NCBI GenBank assembly: GCA_002353575.1
Contig: DEJQ01000024.1
Location: 106,068 to 170,067, forward strand
Reading direction: 5' to 3'
Length of the DNA stretch: 64,000 bases
From: Prevotellaceae bacterium UBA2744
Lineage (GTDB): Bacteria; Bacteroidota; Bacteroidia; Bacteroidales; Bacteroidaceae
Under the pieces are notes generated by a model. The model saw only the letters and a program-made list of their open reading frames with translations. It was not told the DNA's origin and ran no database searches. Of the stretch, positions 51,900 to 58,354 are shown piece by piece (positions within the stretch are counted from its first letter, which is position 1; each line of letters begins with the position of its first letter). The position numbers were made by a program, and so were the translations under genes.

Positions 51900-52190
51900 G
51901 CGATAAAATCCGCCTTTCCCTATTTTATGCCCTTGTGTCAGCGATAAAAACCTTCCTCGTTGGTTTAGTGCCCCGACGTCGGCGATAAAAACTCTTTCAG
52001 TTGGTTTAATGCCCCGCCGTCGGCGATAAAATTGTTGTCACAGCAATGTTGTCTCCCGCCGCTTGCGATAAATTTGTTGCCACAACAAAGCATTCCCAAG
52101 GGGCTTGCGATAAATTTGTCACTCTGACAAACCATTCCCAGAGGGTCGGCGATAAATTTGTCACCACGACAAATTCACCGCCTTCGGCAA
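51900..52190. repeat. Seven 41/42-bp tandem repeats running from a gene's 3' end into the spacer
   Basis: Units open with GCGATAAA at 51900, 51941, 51982, 52023, 52065, 52107 and 52149. Spacing is 41 bp for the three outer intervals and 42 bp for the three within the open reading frame on the minus strand. Several units contain a small palindrome (TTTGTC...GACAAA). The inner units encode four 14-residue peptide repeats; the outer ones are noncoding. Confidence 0.88.
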
Positions 52191-52554
52191 TTTCCTCGCC
52201 GAAAGAGTCTTGTAATATGTCCTCCACATGTTCCGTCCAGCACCCCACAGCCTTTGCCCACTGCTCTATGACAGCTTCCTGCCGCGCTCCGCATTCGCGC
52301 TCTCTTTCGAACTCGCCGACAGTCTTTTCAGTTTCTGTATCTGCTCTATCTTCTGCTCCCGCGAGTATGGATGCAATGACATTAGTTTCACCGCCCGCTG
52401 CGCAGCCATGCTGTTCTCTCGGTGAAAATCGTTGATATATAAGCCTTCCGCTGATAAATTGTTCTGCATAACTATCCAGTTTTTGCAGACCTTCAGGTGT
52501 GAAGCCCTCGGCAATGACGGCACGGACGGAGTCCCAAAAATCTGCGTTGTTCAT
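52006..52554 (-). CDS. Hypothetical protein with four C-terminal 14-residue repeats
   Basis: This 182-residue protein has no recognised family. It begins MNNADFWDSVRAVIAEGFTP and has a charged, mostly helical middle. The last 56 residues are four copies of a 14-residue unit: EFVVVTNLSPTLWE, WFVRVTNLSQAPWE, CFVVATNLSQAAGD, NIAVTTILSPTAGH. These are encoded by the in-frame part of the 42-bp repeats; the stop falls in the first 41-bp unit. A -7 box lies 24 bp upstream of the ATG, supporting expression. No signal peptide or TM segment. Confidence 0.6.
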   Translation of the reverse strand: MNNADFWDSVRAVIAEGFTPEGLQKLDSYAEQFISGRLIYQRFSPREQHGCAAGGETNVIASILAGAEDRADTETEKTVGEFERERECGARQEAVIEQWAKAVGCWTEHVEDILQDSFGEEIAEGGEFVVVTNLSPTLWEWFVRVTNLSQAPWECFVVATNLSQAAGDNIAVTTILSPTAGH

Positions 52555-52578
52555 AATCTCTTATTGTCAATAGTGTTG

Positions 52579-52586
52579 CAAAGATA
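52579..52586 (-). promoter_or_regulatory. -7 box of the repeat-tailed protein gene
   Basis: CAAAGATA on plus reads TATCTTTG on minus, 24 bp before the ATG at 52554. Confidence 0.6.
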
Positions 52587-52677
52587 CGAAAGTTTTGGCA
52601 AATGCAATGCTTCCAGGAGTTTTAAATACCCAATGCCCCCGGCACTGCGCTGTAGAAGGCGCCGCCCGCCGCCTCTG

Positions 52678-52794
52678 TCATTCTCCGGTCTTCCCCCTCC
52701 GCATCATATTCTTCAGGCGGCGGTAGCCCTCGACGCCCAGAATGGTCAGTCCGCCGTACTGGCAGGTCTTCACTTTCAGTAATGTCTGTTTCAT
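52678..52794 (-). CDS. Possible 38-residue basic protein
   Basis: A short frame starts MKQTLLKVKTCQYGGLTI and ends MMRRGKTGE. It lies 94 bp downstream of the PheC-like gene on the same strand, in a region otherwise without genes. It is basic with a helical C-terminal half. Nothing similar is recognised, and its reality rests only on open frame, position and composition. Confidence 0.35.
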   Translation of the reverse strand: MKQTLLKVKTCQYGGLTILGVEGYRRLKNMMRRGKTGE

Positions 52795-52888
52795 GTCAGT
52801 AGTTATTATTAATTTTCCAGGGGGAGCGTGGCGGGGGAGTTATCCGCTTCGTCCGGCGATGCCGCGGATGCCGCGGATGCCTCTCTCC

Positions 52889-53710
52889 CTAAAAGCCGTA
52901 TATCAGCCCGTATTTGTCGTGCAGGCGGCGCAGGGAGCCGTCGGCTTTCATGCGGCGAATAACGTCGTTCACCGTCTGCAGCAGGTCGTCCTGCCCCTTC
53001 TGCATCAGCACCCCGATTTCGCCGCGGGTGAAGGGGGCGGTCAGCAGGGGGGCAGCCAGGCGGCTGTCGGCCTTCACGTAATAGGGTGCCTCGGTTATCT
53101 CGGTTATCATAACGTCTGCCTTGCCCCCGGCCACGAGCGAGGGAATCTCCTCGTTCCTCTGCCACACGACGATGGTGGCCTGGTGGAGGTGGGCGTTGGC
53201 AAACTTCTCGTTCAGTCCGCCAGGGTTCACCATCACGCGCACTCCGGGCTGGTCTATGTCTGCCAGTGAGCGGTAGCGGTCGGCCTCGGCGGCGCGGCAC
53301 AGGATGGTCTTGCCGTTTGCCAGATAGCCCTCGCTCATGAGCATCGTGGCGCGCCGCTCGCCGGTGATGGTGATGCCGCCGATGGCAAGGTCGAACAGCT
53401 GGGGCTCGGCCTGTACGTCGGCGGAAAGTGTGGGCCACGAGGTCGCGACGAACCTTACCTCTACGTCGAGCCTGTCGGCAATGGCGCGCGCCATGTCGAT
53501 GCAGAATCCCCAGTAGGTGCCGTCGCTCTCGCGGAACGAGAGCGGGCGGTAGTCGCCCGTGGTGCCCACGAGCAGCGTGTCGCGTGCGGTGATTTCCGCC
53601 AGCTTCCCGTCTGTCCGGCTGCTGTCGGAACACGCTGCCGGAACGGTTCCGCAGCACAGCAGCAGCACTGCCGCCAGTGCCCCGAGGGCTTTCCTTGTCT
53701 GATGTGTCAT
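52889..53710 (-). CDS. Periplasmic cyclohexadienyl dehydratase-like (PheC) substrate-binding-fold protein
   Basis: This 273-residue exported protein has a leader ending about VPAACS; whether it is a lipoprotein is unclear. It belongs to the solute-binding fold (SBP_bac_3). Segments VGTTGDYRPLSF, FVATSWPTLSADV, AIGGITITGERR, GVRVMVNPGGLNEKF and ADVMITEITEA closely follow the pattern of periplasmic PheC enzymes, which convert arogenate/prephenate to phenylalanine/phenylpyruvate. It stands alone without ABC permease genes, which favours an enzyme over a transporter component. Enzymatic activity remains unproven. Confidence 0.75.
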   Translation of the reverse strand: MTHQTRKALGALAAVLLLCCGTVPAACSDSSRTDGKLAEITARDTLLVGTTGDYRPLSFRESDGTYWGFCIDMARAIADRLDVEVRFVATSWPTLSADVQAEPQLFDLAIGGITITGERRATMLMSEGYLANGKTILCRAAEADRYRSLADIDQPGVRVMVNPGGLNEKFANAHLHQATIVVWQRNEEIPSLVAGGKADVMITEITEAPYYVKADSRLAAPLLTAPFTRGEIGVLMQKGQDDLLQTVNDVIRRMKADGSLRRLHDKYGLIYGF

Positions 53711-53741
53711 GTTATGTCCGCTTTTCTAATGTAAAACGCTG

Positions 53742-53749
53742 CAAAAATA
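53742..53749 (-). promoter_or_regulatory. -7 box of the PheC-like gene
   Basis: CAAAAATA on plus reads TATTTTTG on minus, 31 bp before the ATG at 53710. Confidence 0.5.
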
Positions 53750-53812
53750 CTCATTTTCATCAGAATCTTCCCTAAATGCCTGTCATTTACTTCGTGTTTG
53801 GATGAATTTACG

Positions 53813-53820
53813 TAATTTTG
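53813..53820 (+). promoter_or_regulatory. -7 box of ridA
   Basis: TAATTTTG, 45 bp before the ATG at 53866; a TTTG lies at 53797-53800. Confidence 0.5.
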
Positions 53821-53865
53821 CGGCAGTTTTTTCTGTCTGAAACCAAACCACAAATAATATAAGTT

Positions 53866-54243
53866 ATGAAGAATGTAATCAGCACAAAGAAGGCTCCGGC
53901 AGCAATCGGACCCTACAGTCAGGCAATCAAGGTTAACGGATTCCTCTACACCTCGGGCCAGATACCCGTCAACCCCCTCACAGGCGCAATCGTCGAGGGC
54001 GGAATCATGGAGCAGACCCGCCAGTCGCTCCTGAACCTGAAGGCTATACTCGACGAGGCAGGGCTGTCGATGCAGAATGTGGTGAAGACCACCGTGTTCA
54101 TGACCGACATGAACAACTTCGCAGATATGAATGCAGTCTATGCGGAATTTTTCGACGAACCCTTCCCCGCGCGTTCCGCCGTGGCAGTCAGGAGCCTGCC
54201 CAAGGGCGCACTGGTGGAGATAGAAGTAGTGGCTGCCCTATGA
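53866..54243 (+). CDS. ridA: RidA family enamine/imine deaminase
   Basis: RidA hydrolyses reactive 2-aminoacrylate and other imines made by PLP enzymes, such as threonine dehydratase, and protects IlvE and similar targets. The 125-residue chain contains AIGPYSQAIKVNGFLYTSGQ, the TTVFMTDMNNF segment, and PARSAVAVRSLPKGALVEIE with the substrate-binding arginine. Confident family call. Its stop overlaps the next ATG by 4 bp. Confidence 0.95.
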   Translation: MKNVISTKKAPAAIGPYSQAIKVNGFLYTSGQIPVNPLTGAIVEGGIMEQTRQSLLNLKAILDEAGLSMQNVVKTTVFMTDMNNFADMNAVYAEFFDEPFPARSAVAVRSLPKGALVEIEVVAAL

Positions 54244-54485
54244 CCGGGTTCAGACCGATGAGGCGCAAAGCCCAGCAGCTCACCGATGCGGAGAGCCTCG
54301 ACATCCTGCAGAATGCCACCTCGGGCACTCTGGCCGTGCTTGGCGAGCGCTATAACCCAGGCGACGAGGCGGGACTGCAGAAGGAGCTGGAACTCGGCTT
54401 CGCGCGTATGCTTGCCATCCGCTTCGACATCGAACACCTGACCGGCAAGCAGGCCTGCGAGCTCATGCAGCGGCATCAGGCGTAA
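54240..54485 (+). pseudogene. Internally deleted pyridoxamine-5'-phosphate-oxidase-like (Nim-type) gene
   Basis: The 81-residue frame joins two pieces of one family. Residues 7-34 (MRRKAQQLTDAESLDILQNA then TSGTLAVLGE) match the start of Nim-like flavin-binding split-barrel proteins. Residues 35-78 (RYNPGDEAGLQKELELGFAR then IEHLTGKQA) match their C-terminal end. The roughly 80-90 residues of FMN barrel between them are missing, and the frame is kept. It may be a nonfunctional remnant or a repurposed small protein, and is probably still co-translated with ridA. Confidence 0.6.
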
Positions 54486-54574
54486 CCAGTCGCCCGCTCT
54501 CTCTCTCTGACAAAGAAATGCTGCTAACGGTTCTTTTGAAATATTTCGTCCGGTCGGGACCTCAGCAGGCAGAC

Positions 54575-55012
54575 CTATTTTAATGAGTCTATGACACTGT
54601 CGAGCTCACCGGCAAGGTGCTGGAAATCGTTTATGCTGAGTGGGCAGTTAGCCAGACGGTCGCCCATACCCTTAGGGATGATGTCGAATGCCCGCTCCTC
54701 CATTTCGCGACCCTTCTCTGTTAGCGACACAATCTGCTGACGCTTGTCCTGCTCACCTTTCCTCCGGCAGACTATACCCAGCTTCTCCATACGTTGGAGT
54801 AGGGGAGTCACGGTGTTGGTTTCCAGCATCAGTCTGTGAGCAATGTCGTTCACCGGCTGCGAGTCCTTCTCCCATAGCACCATCAGCACAAGATACTGCG
54901 GATATGTGATTCCCAACTCGTTCAGCAGCGGCGTGTATGCCTGCATCACAAGTCGCGCTGCCGAATAAAGCCGGAAGCATATCTGATTGTCAAGGCGTAA
55001 TTCTTTGTGCAT
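54575..55012 (-). CDS. MarR-family regulator, OhrR-like peroxide sensor
   Basis: This 145-residue winged-helix repressor starts MHKELRLDNQICFRLYSAAR. C12 occupies the place of the reactive cysteine of OhrR organic-hydroperoxide sensors, and PLLNELGITYPQYLVLMVLW is characteristic of that branch. Helix and wing are in NTVTPLLQRMEKLGIVCRRK. It lies 45 bp downstream of the peroxidase gene in the same operon. Three matching palindromes in the shared promoter region are good candidates for its binding sites. The ATG at 55012 is preferred over a GTG one codon upstream. Confidence 0.9.
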   Translation of the reverse strand: MHKELRLDNQICFRLYSAARLVMQAYTPLLNELGITYPQYLVLMVLWEKDSQPVNDIAHRLMLETNTVTPLLQRMEKLGIVCRRKGEQDKRQQIVSLTEKGREMEERAFDIIPKGMGDRLANCPLSINDFQHLAGELDSVIDSLK

Positions 55013-55057
55013 CACTCTTCATTTTACATTTTTCACTGTTCACTCTCCACTCTCCGT

Positions 55058-55603
55058 TTAACCCAGCATTTCCTCTACGTCCTTCTCGAAGTCCTTCGGA
55101 GCAGTAGTAGGTGCATAGCGCTTGATGGTCTCGCCGTCTTTTGAAATCAGGAATTTAGTGAAGTTCCACTTGATGTCGCTGTCCTTCTCTACACTCGTGC
55201 TGATAGTCTTGAACAAAGCCTTCATGCCTTTAGCCTTCAGACCGTGATATTCCTCTGTCGGTGCCTGCTCTTTCAGATATTCGAAAATCGGTTCGGCATT
55301 CGCACCGTTCACATCGGTTTTCTTCATAATCTGGAATGTCACGCCATAGTTCAGCTGGCAGAATTCCTCAATCTGAGCGTCGTTGCCCGGATCCTGTTCC
55401 TTGAACTGATTGCACGGGAAACCGATAATCACCAGACCTTTGTCCTTGTACTTCTGGTTCAGTTCCTCCAGTCCTGCGAACTGAGGTGTGAAGCCACACT
55501 TGCTGGCTGTGTTGACAATCAGCAGTACCTTGCCCTGAAACTGAGAGAAATCCAACTCCTTGCCTTTGCTCGTGAGAGCCTTGAAATCATAAATCTTTGC
55601 CAT
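55058..55603 (-). CDS. Glutathione peroxidase-type thiol peroxidase
   Basis: This cysteine-type GPx has 181 residues and reduces hydroperoxides, in bacteria usually with thioredoxin. Peroxidatic C36 lies in NTASKCGFTPQFAGLEELNQ. GFPCNQF (61-67) supplies a further Cys and the Gln of the active site, and KWNFTKFLI the Trp and Asn. It is the first gene of the leftward operon with the OhrR-like regulator. Confidence 0.93.
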   Translation of the reverse strand: MAKIYDFKALTSKGKELDFSQFQGKVLLIVNTASKCGFTPQFAGLEELNQKYKDKGLVIIGFPCNQFKEQDPGNDAQIEEFCQLNYGVTFQIMKKTDVNGANAEPIFEYLKEQAPTEEYHGLKAKGMKALFKTISTSVEKDSDIKWNFTKFLISKDGETIKRYAPTTAPKDFEKDVEEMLG

Positions 55604-55642
55604 AGTAGTAATGTTTTTTAATGTGTGTAATTGATTCTTTCT

Positions 55643-55734
55643 ATCGTTTGCGATGCAAATGTAAGGAGAATATTTTATATCGTAAGCGATTTACATGATA
55701 CTTTAATGTAGTTTAACATATTGTCGTATGCGAT
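55643..55734. promoter_or_regulatory. Three palindromic operators, ATCGTNNGCGAT
   Basis: ATCGTTTGCGAT at 55643-55654, ATCGTAAGCGAT at 55679-55690 and GTCGTATGCGAT at 55723-55734. The first covers the expected start of the gpx transcript and the second its -33 region. The palindromic half-sites with a 4-bp centre suit a MarR/OhrR dimer. Confidence 0.65.
55656..55663 (-). promoter_or_regulatory. -7 box of the gpx-marR operon
   Basis: CAAATGTA on plus reads TACATTTG on minus, 52 bp before the gpx ATG and flanked by two of the palindromes. Confidence 0.6.
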
Positions 55735-55815
55735 ATTTATTCGACCGCCATCCCCCAATCTGCTGTTTGGTAAAAATATCAGTGACAGTTGTAATTTGAA
55801 TTGTAAAAAAGTTCG

Positions 55816-55823
55816 TACTTTTG
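55816..55823 (+). promoter_or_regulatory. -7 box of the ECF S-component gene
   Basis: TACTTTTG with TTTG at 55795-55798 as a -33 candidate. It shows that translation starts at 55850, not at an upstream in-frame codon. Confidence 0.55.
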
Positions 55824-55849
55824 CAACCGATAATCAAAACAATACAACT

Positions 55850-56359
55850 ATGGAAACGAGCGTCAGACTATACACTCTGAATTATGACCAACTGAAGACC
55901 TATCTTTGGGCTGCTGTTTTTGTGGTCTGCAATATGGCATTGCCGCAGATATTCCACCTTATTCCGCAGGGCGGCATCATATTTGCACCCCTCTCGCTGG
56001 TCATCCTCGCCGGAGCATACAAACTGGGTTGGAAGACCGGACTTCTCGCAGCCGTCGCATCACCCATCGTGAATAACCTCGCATTCGGAATGCCTGCTTG
56101 GGGTGTACTTCAGGTTATGATGGTGAAACTCGTAGTGCTTGCACTCATAGCTGGGTTTACTGCACAGCATTTCCGCCGTCTTTCATTGCCTCTGCTGCTC
56201 GGTGTGGTGCTTGCAAGTGAAGTTCTCGGCGGACTTGGCGAACTATTGCTTACCGGTGGATTCAGCGCTACTGTGCAGGACTTCACTCTTGGCTGGCCGG
56301 GCTTGTTGCTGCAGGTAGTTGGCGGCTACTTCCTCATTAAGCATTTGGCAAATAAGTAA
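55850..56359 (+). CDS. ECF transporter S component
   Basis: This membrane protein of 169 residues (METSVRLYTLNYDQLKTYLW) has about five to six TM helices in the pattern of ECF-type substrate-binding S components (GGIIFAPLSLVILAGAYKLG, SPIVNNLAFGMP, ASEVLGGLGELLL). The vitamin or metal substrate is unknown. No riboswitch was found in the leader, and no ECF ATPase genes are nearby, so it would use a shared energising module. Confidence 0.78.
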   Translation: METSVRLYTLNYDQLKTYLWAAVFVVCNMALPQIFHLIPQGGIIFAPLSLVILAGAYKLGWKTGLLAAVASPIVNNLAFGMPAWGVLQVMMVKLVVLALIAGFTAQHFRRLSLPLLLGVVLASEVLGGLGELLLTGGFSATVQDFTLGWPGLLLQVVGGYFLIKHLANK

Positions 56360-56368
56360 TAGGGGGGT

Positions 56369-56515
56369 ATGGCACACTTCGGACAACACAATGAGTTCCG
56401 TCGCGACGAGCTGATTCGTATCATCGAGCATTCTGTCGAGAAACTGACTCTTCAGGAGCTTGAGGCTCTCTACTACGACATGACCACAAAGAACTATATA
56501 TGTGATCGCTATTAA
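56369..56515 (+). CDS. 48-residue protein downstream of the ECF S component
   Basis: This small frame starts MAHFGQHNEFRRDELIRIIE and ends YICDRY, predicted helical and acidic. The ATG comes 9 bp after the S-component stop, preceded by AGGGGGG, an unusually Shine-Dalgarno-like purine run for this phylum. Codon use is like its neighbours. It may be an accessory to the transporter. No known family recognised. Confidence 0.6.
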   Translation: MAHFGQHNEFRRDELIRIIEHSVEKLTLQELEALYYDMTTKNYICDRY

Positions 56516-56531
56516 TCTTTTTCAGAAATAT

Positions 56532-56572
56532 AAAACTGTCAGATAGCAGATATTCCGCTATCTGACAGTTTT
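56532..56572. terminator. Bidirectional terminator overlapping the MBL gene 3' end
   Basis: AAAACTGTCAGATAGC at 56532-56547 pairs perfectly over 16 bp with 56557-56572. On the minus strand the right arm, loop and start of the left arm encode the last residues (KLSDSGISAI) and stop of the MBL-fold gene. Confidence 0.85.
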
Positions 56573-57312
56573 ATTGTCTCACCTTCCTGGCTGATTTGCC
56601 AGAATGGTATATTCTTCTCATCTGTGAATTCCTTCATTCGCCATGCAGATTCGAAGCCCGTGGTGAAGTGCATCGGAACGAACAGTCCCACCCTGAACCG
56701 TTCGATAAACTGACGGGCTCCAAGCGTGTAGCCGTTGCCTATGCGGCCGTCAATGGGAAACATCACTATGTCGAAACCGTCCGCCACCTTCTTTATGTCT
56801 TTCAGTTCGCCAAGATATTGTTTGTCGTGAGTCACCGGATTAAACACTTCCTCCATCTCGAAACTGTATCGCATCTGGTCTGGGTTGTCATCCTCCAGAA
56901 ACTTTGCATACCAGTTGTTCAGGTCGCCTGCATGGAATATGCGCTTACCCCCAGTTTCCACAATCCATGATACACCGCTGTCCGTGCTGCCCATAGCCCA
57001 TACGCTGATCTTATCGTCTTTGTAAGTGCCGCCTTTGGCCAACCATACATCACCGTCTTCCCTGCAGGCTCTCCTGTGCTTAAAGATATCCTTGCTCAAT
57101 ATATATATAATCTCATCCCGGCGCTTTCTCCATTCGAATATCTCCTTCGTGAAATGATCCTCGTGGAAGTGACTTGAGAATACATACATCGGCTTCGCCT
57201 TACCCAGTACGGACTCCATCACTCCGCAGTGGTCCTCCCAGTAGTCAAACACCAATATCGCACTGTCAGTCTCCAGCACGAATCCGCTATGGTAAATATA
57301 TGTCAGCGTCAT
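56539..57312 (-). CDS. MBL-fold metal-dependent hydrolase (UlaG-like)
   Basis: The 257-residue metallo-beta-lactamase fold has SSHFHEDHF with H48, H50, D52 and H53, then GGKRIFHAGDLNNWY and VPMHFTTGF for the remaining metal ligands. It resembles the UlaG-like branch. Substrate unknown. It starts 1 bp after the YbjQ stop, so the two are coupled. The terminator hairpin lies inside its 3' end. Confidence 0.87.
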   Translation of the reverse strand: MTLTYIYHSGFVLETDSAILVFDYWEDHCGVMESVLGKAKPMYVFSSHFHEDHFTKEIFEWRKRRDEIIYILSKDIFKHRRACREDGDVWLAKGGTYKDDKISVWAMGSTDSGVSWIVETGGKRIFHAGDLNNWYAKFLEDDNPDQMRYSFEMEEVFNPVTHDKQYLGELKDIKKVADGFDIVMFPIDGRIGNGYTLGARQFIERFRVGLFVPMHFTTGFESAWRMKEFTDEKNIPFWQISQEGETIKLSDSGISAI

Positions 57313-57313
57313 T

Positions 57314-57631
57314 TCAAATCACAACGGCAGTACCGCTGGTTGCAACCATAAGCATCGAGTTTGTCTCGCCTATTGTTTCATAATCTATATCTATGCCTAC
57401 GATGGCGTTTGCTCCCAAAGCCTCAGCACGTTCCGTCATCTCTTTCAGGGAAGTGTTCTTCGCTTCGCGCAGCACCTTCTCATAACTGCCTGACCGTCCG
57501 CCGACAAAGTCGCGGATGCCTGCGAAAAAGTCCTTCACGAAGTTTGCTCCGATAATAGTTTCACCTGTCACCACACCTTTGTATTCGCGTATGGGATAAC
57601 CTTCAATTTGTGGGGTTGTTGTAAGTGTCAT
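57314..57631 (-). CDS. YbjQ family heavy-metal-binding-like protein (DUF74)
   Basis: This 105-residue protein carries the YbjQ pattern: YKGVVTGETIIGANFVKDFF, RAEALGANAIVGIDIDYETI and a terminal ATSGTAVVI. It is expected to form pentamers. The biochemical role of the family is unknown. First gene of the unit with the MBL hydrolase; its -7 box overlaps a 15-bp palindrome. Confidence 0.9.
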   Translation of the reverse strand: MTLTTTPQIEGYPIREYKGVVTGETIIGANFVKDFFAGIRDFVGGRSGSYEKVLREAKNTSLKEMTERAEALGANAIVGIDIDYETIGETNSMLMVATSGTAVVI

Positions 57632-57709
57632 AAAAAAAACGATTAAATATCAGTACAATACAATGCAAACCGAGTGCGGAAGGCTTGCTTTGTGTTGTCA
57701 TATTTTTTG

Positions 57710-57746
57710 CAAAATTAGCTATAATTCGGCGATTATAGCTAATTTT
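57710..57746 (-). promoter_or_regulatory. Promoter box and 15-bp palindrome upstream of ybjQ
   Basis: CAAAATTA at 57710-57717 reads TAATTTTG on minus. It overlaps a perfect inverted repeat, AAAATTAGCTATAAT at 57711-57725 and its complement at 57732-57746, with a TCGGCG centre. The position over the -7 and upstream region suggests an operator. Confidence 0.6.
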
Positions 57747-57815
57747 ACATCGTTTATTAGGAAAGTTTATGAAGATTTATAATGTTCCATGATGTCGAGC
57801 CTCTGTGAAGTAAAA

Positions 57816-57873
57816 CTGGCACCATCAATCTGTTTGATTACTTGGAGAAGTAATAAAAATTGAGTGGTACCAG
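57816..57873. other. Compact foldable element in the DUF2147-ybjQ spacer
   Basis: CTGGCACCA (57816-57824) pairs with TGGTACCAG (57865-57873) with one mismatch. Inside are two adjacent hairpins, ATCAA/TTGAT and TTACTT/AAGTAA (loop GGAG). No gene covers it. It lies 31 bp after the DUF2147 stop. The remaining spacer (57747-57815) shows nothing. Confidence 0.35.
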
Positions 57874-57903
57874 CTATGGAAGAGTAATATGTTCTAAAGG
57901 AAA

Positions 57904-58299
57904 TTACTTGCGCTTCCAGGTCTGTGTTTCGTGCAGAAAGCCGACGTAACCTCTTACCTTCAGGTCTTTGCCGTCCATCCAGATAGAACATTTGTAGGTC
58001 TTTCCGTTCTTCGGGTTGTAGATTTTCCCGCCTTCCCATCTGTCTTTTTTCTTTGTCAGACCGCTGAGGATGTGAACGCCCATCAGGTTGCGGTTGCGAA
58101 GGCTCTTGTCGGAGTTGTGACTGTCTTTTGTGTCAGGACCTTTCTCCAACCAGATGATTTTGCCGTTCAGAGTGTTGCCTTCCTGGTAGATTTCTACCTG
58201 GGCATCGCCAGCCTCTGTTAGCCACTTGCCTAAGATTTCCTGTGCAAAGCCGTTTGCTGACAACAGTGTAAGGGCCATGCTGAATAGTAGTTTTTTCAT
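57904..58299 (-). CDS. Secreted DUF2147 domain protein
   Basis: This 131-residue protein has a signal peptide ending ANGFA. The DUF2147 pattern is clear: ILGKWLTEAGDAQVEIYQEG, NLMGVHILSGL, GGKIYNPKNGKTYKCSIWMD and LKVRGYVGF. It has a lipocalin-like beta fold in the periplasm; the function is unknown. Confidence 0.9.
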   Translation of the reverse strand: MKKLLFSMALTLLSANGFAQEILGKWLTEAGDAQVEIYQEGNTLNGKIIWLEKGPDTKDSHNSDKSLRNRNLMGVHILSGLTKKKDRWEGGKIYNPKNGKTYKCSIWMDGKDLKVRGYVGFLHETQTWKRK

Positions 58300-58354
58300 A
58301 AATGATAGTTTTTTTTGATGTTATTTGTTTTGGGTGTTTCGTAGTTTTGGGTTT

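Noticed and set aside
51900..52190. CRISPR array
   Set aside because: Units are directly adjacent without unique spacers, and part of the array is coding. No cas genes were seen.
52809..53657. 282-codon frame in another phase over the PheC-like gene
   Set aside because: Arginine-rich composition typical of an out-of-frame reading of GC-rich DNA.
55721..55849. N-terminal extension of the ECF S component
   Set aside because: The promoter box at 55816-55823 lies inside it; the ATG at 55850 is downstream.
55664..55849. Vitamin riboswitch before the ECF S component
   Set aside because: The transcript starts about 20 nt before the ATG, leaving no room for one.
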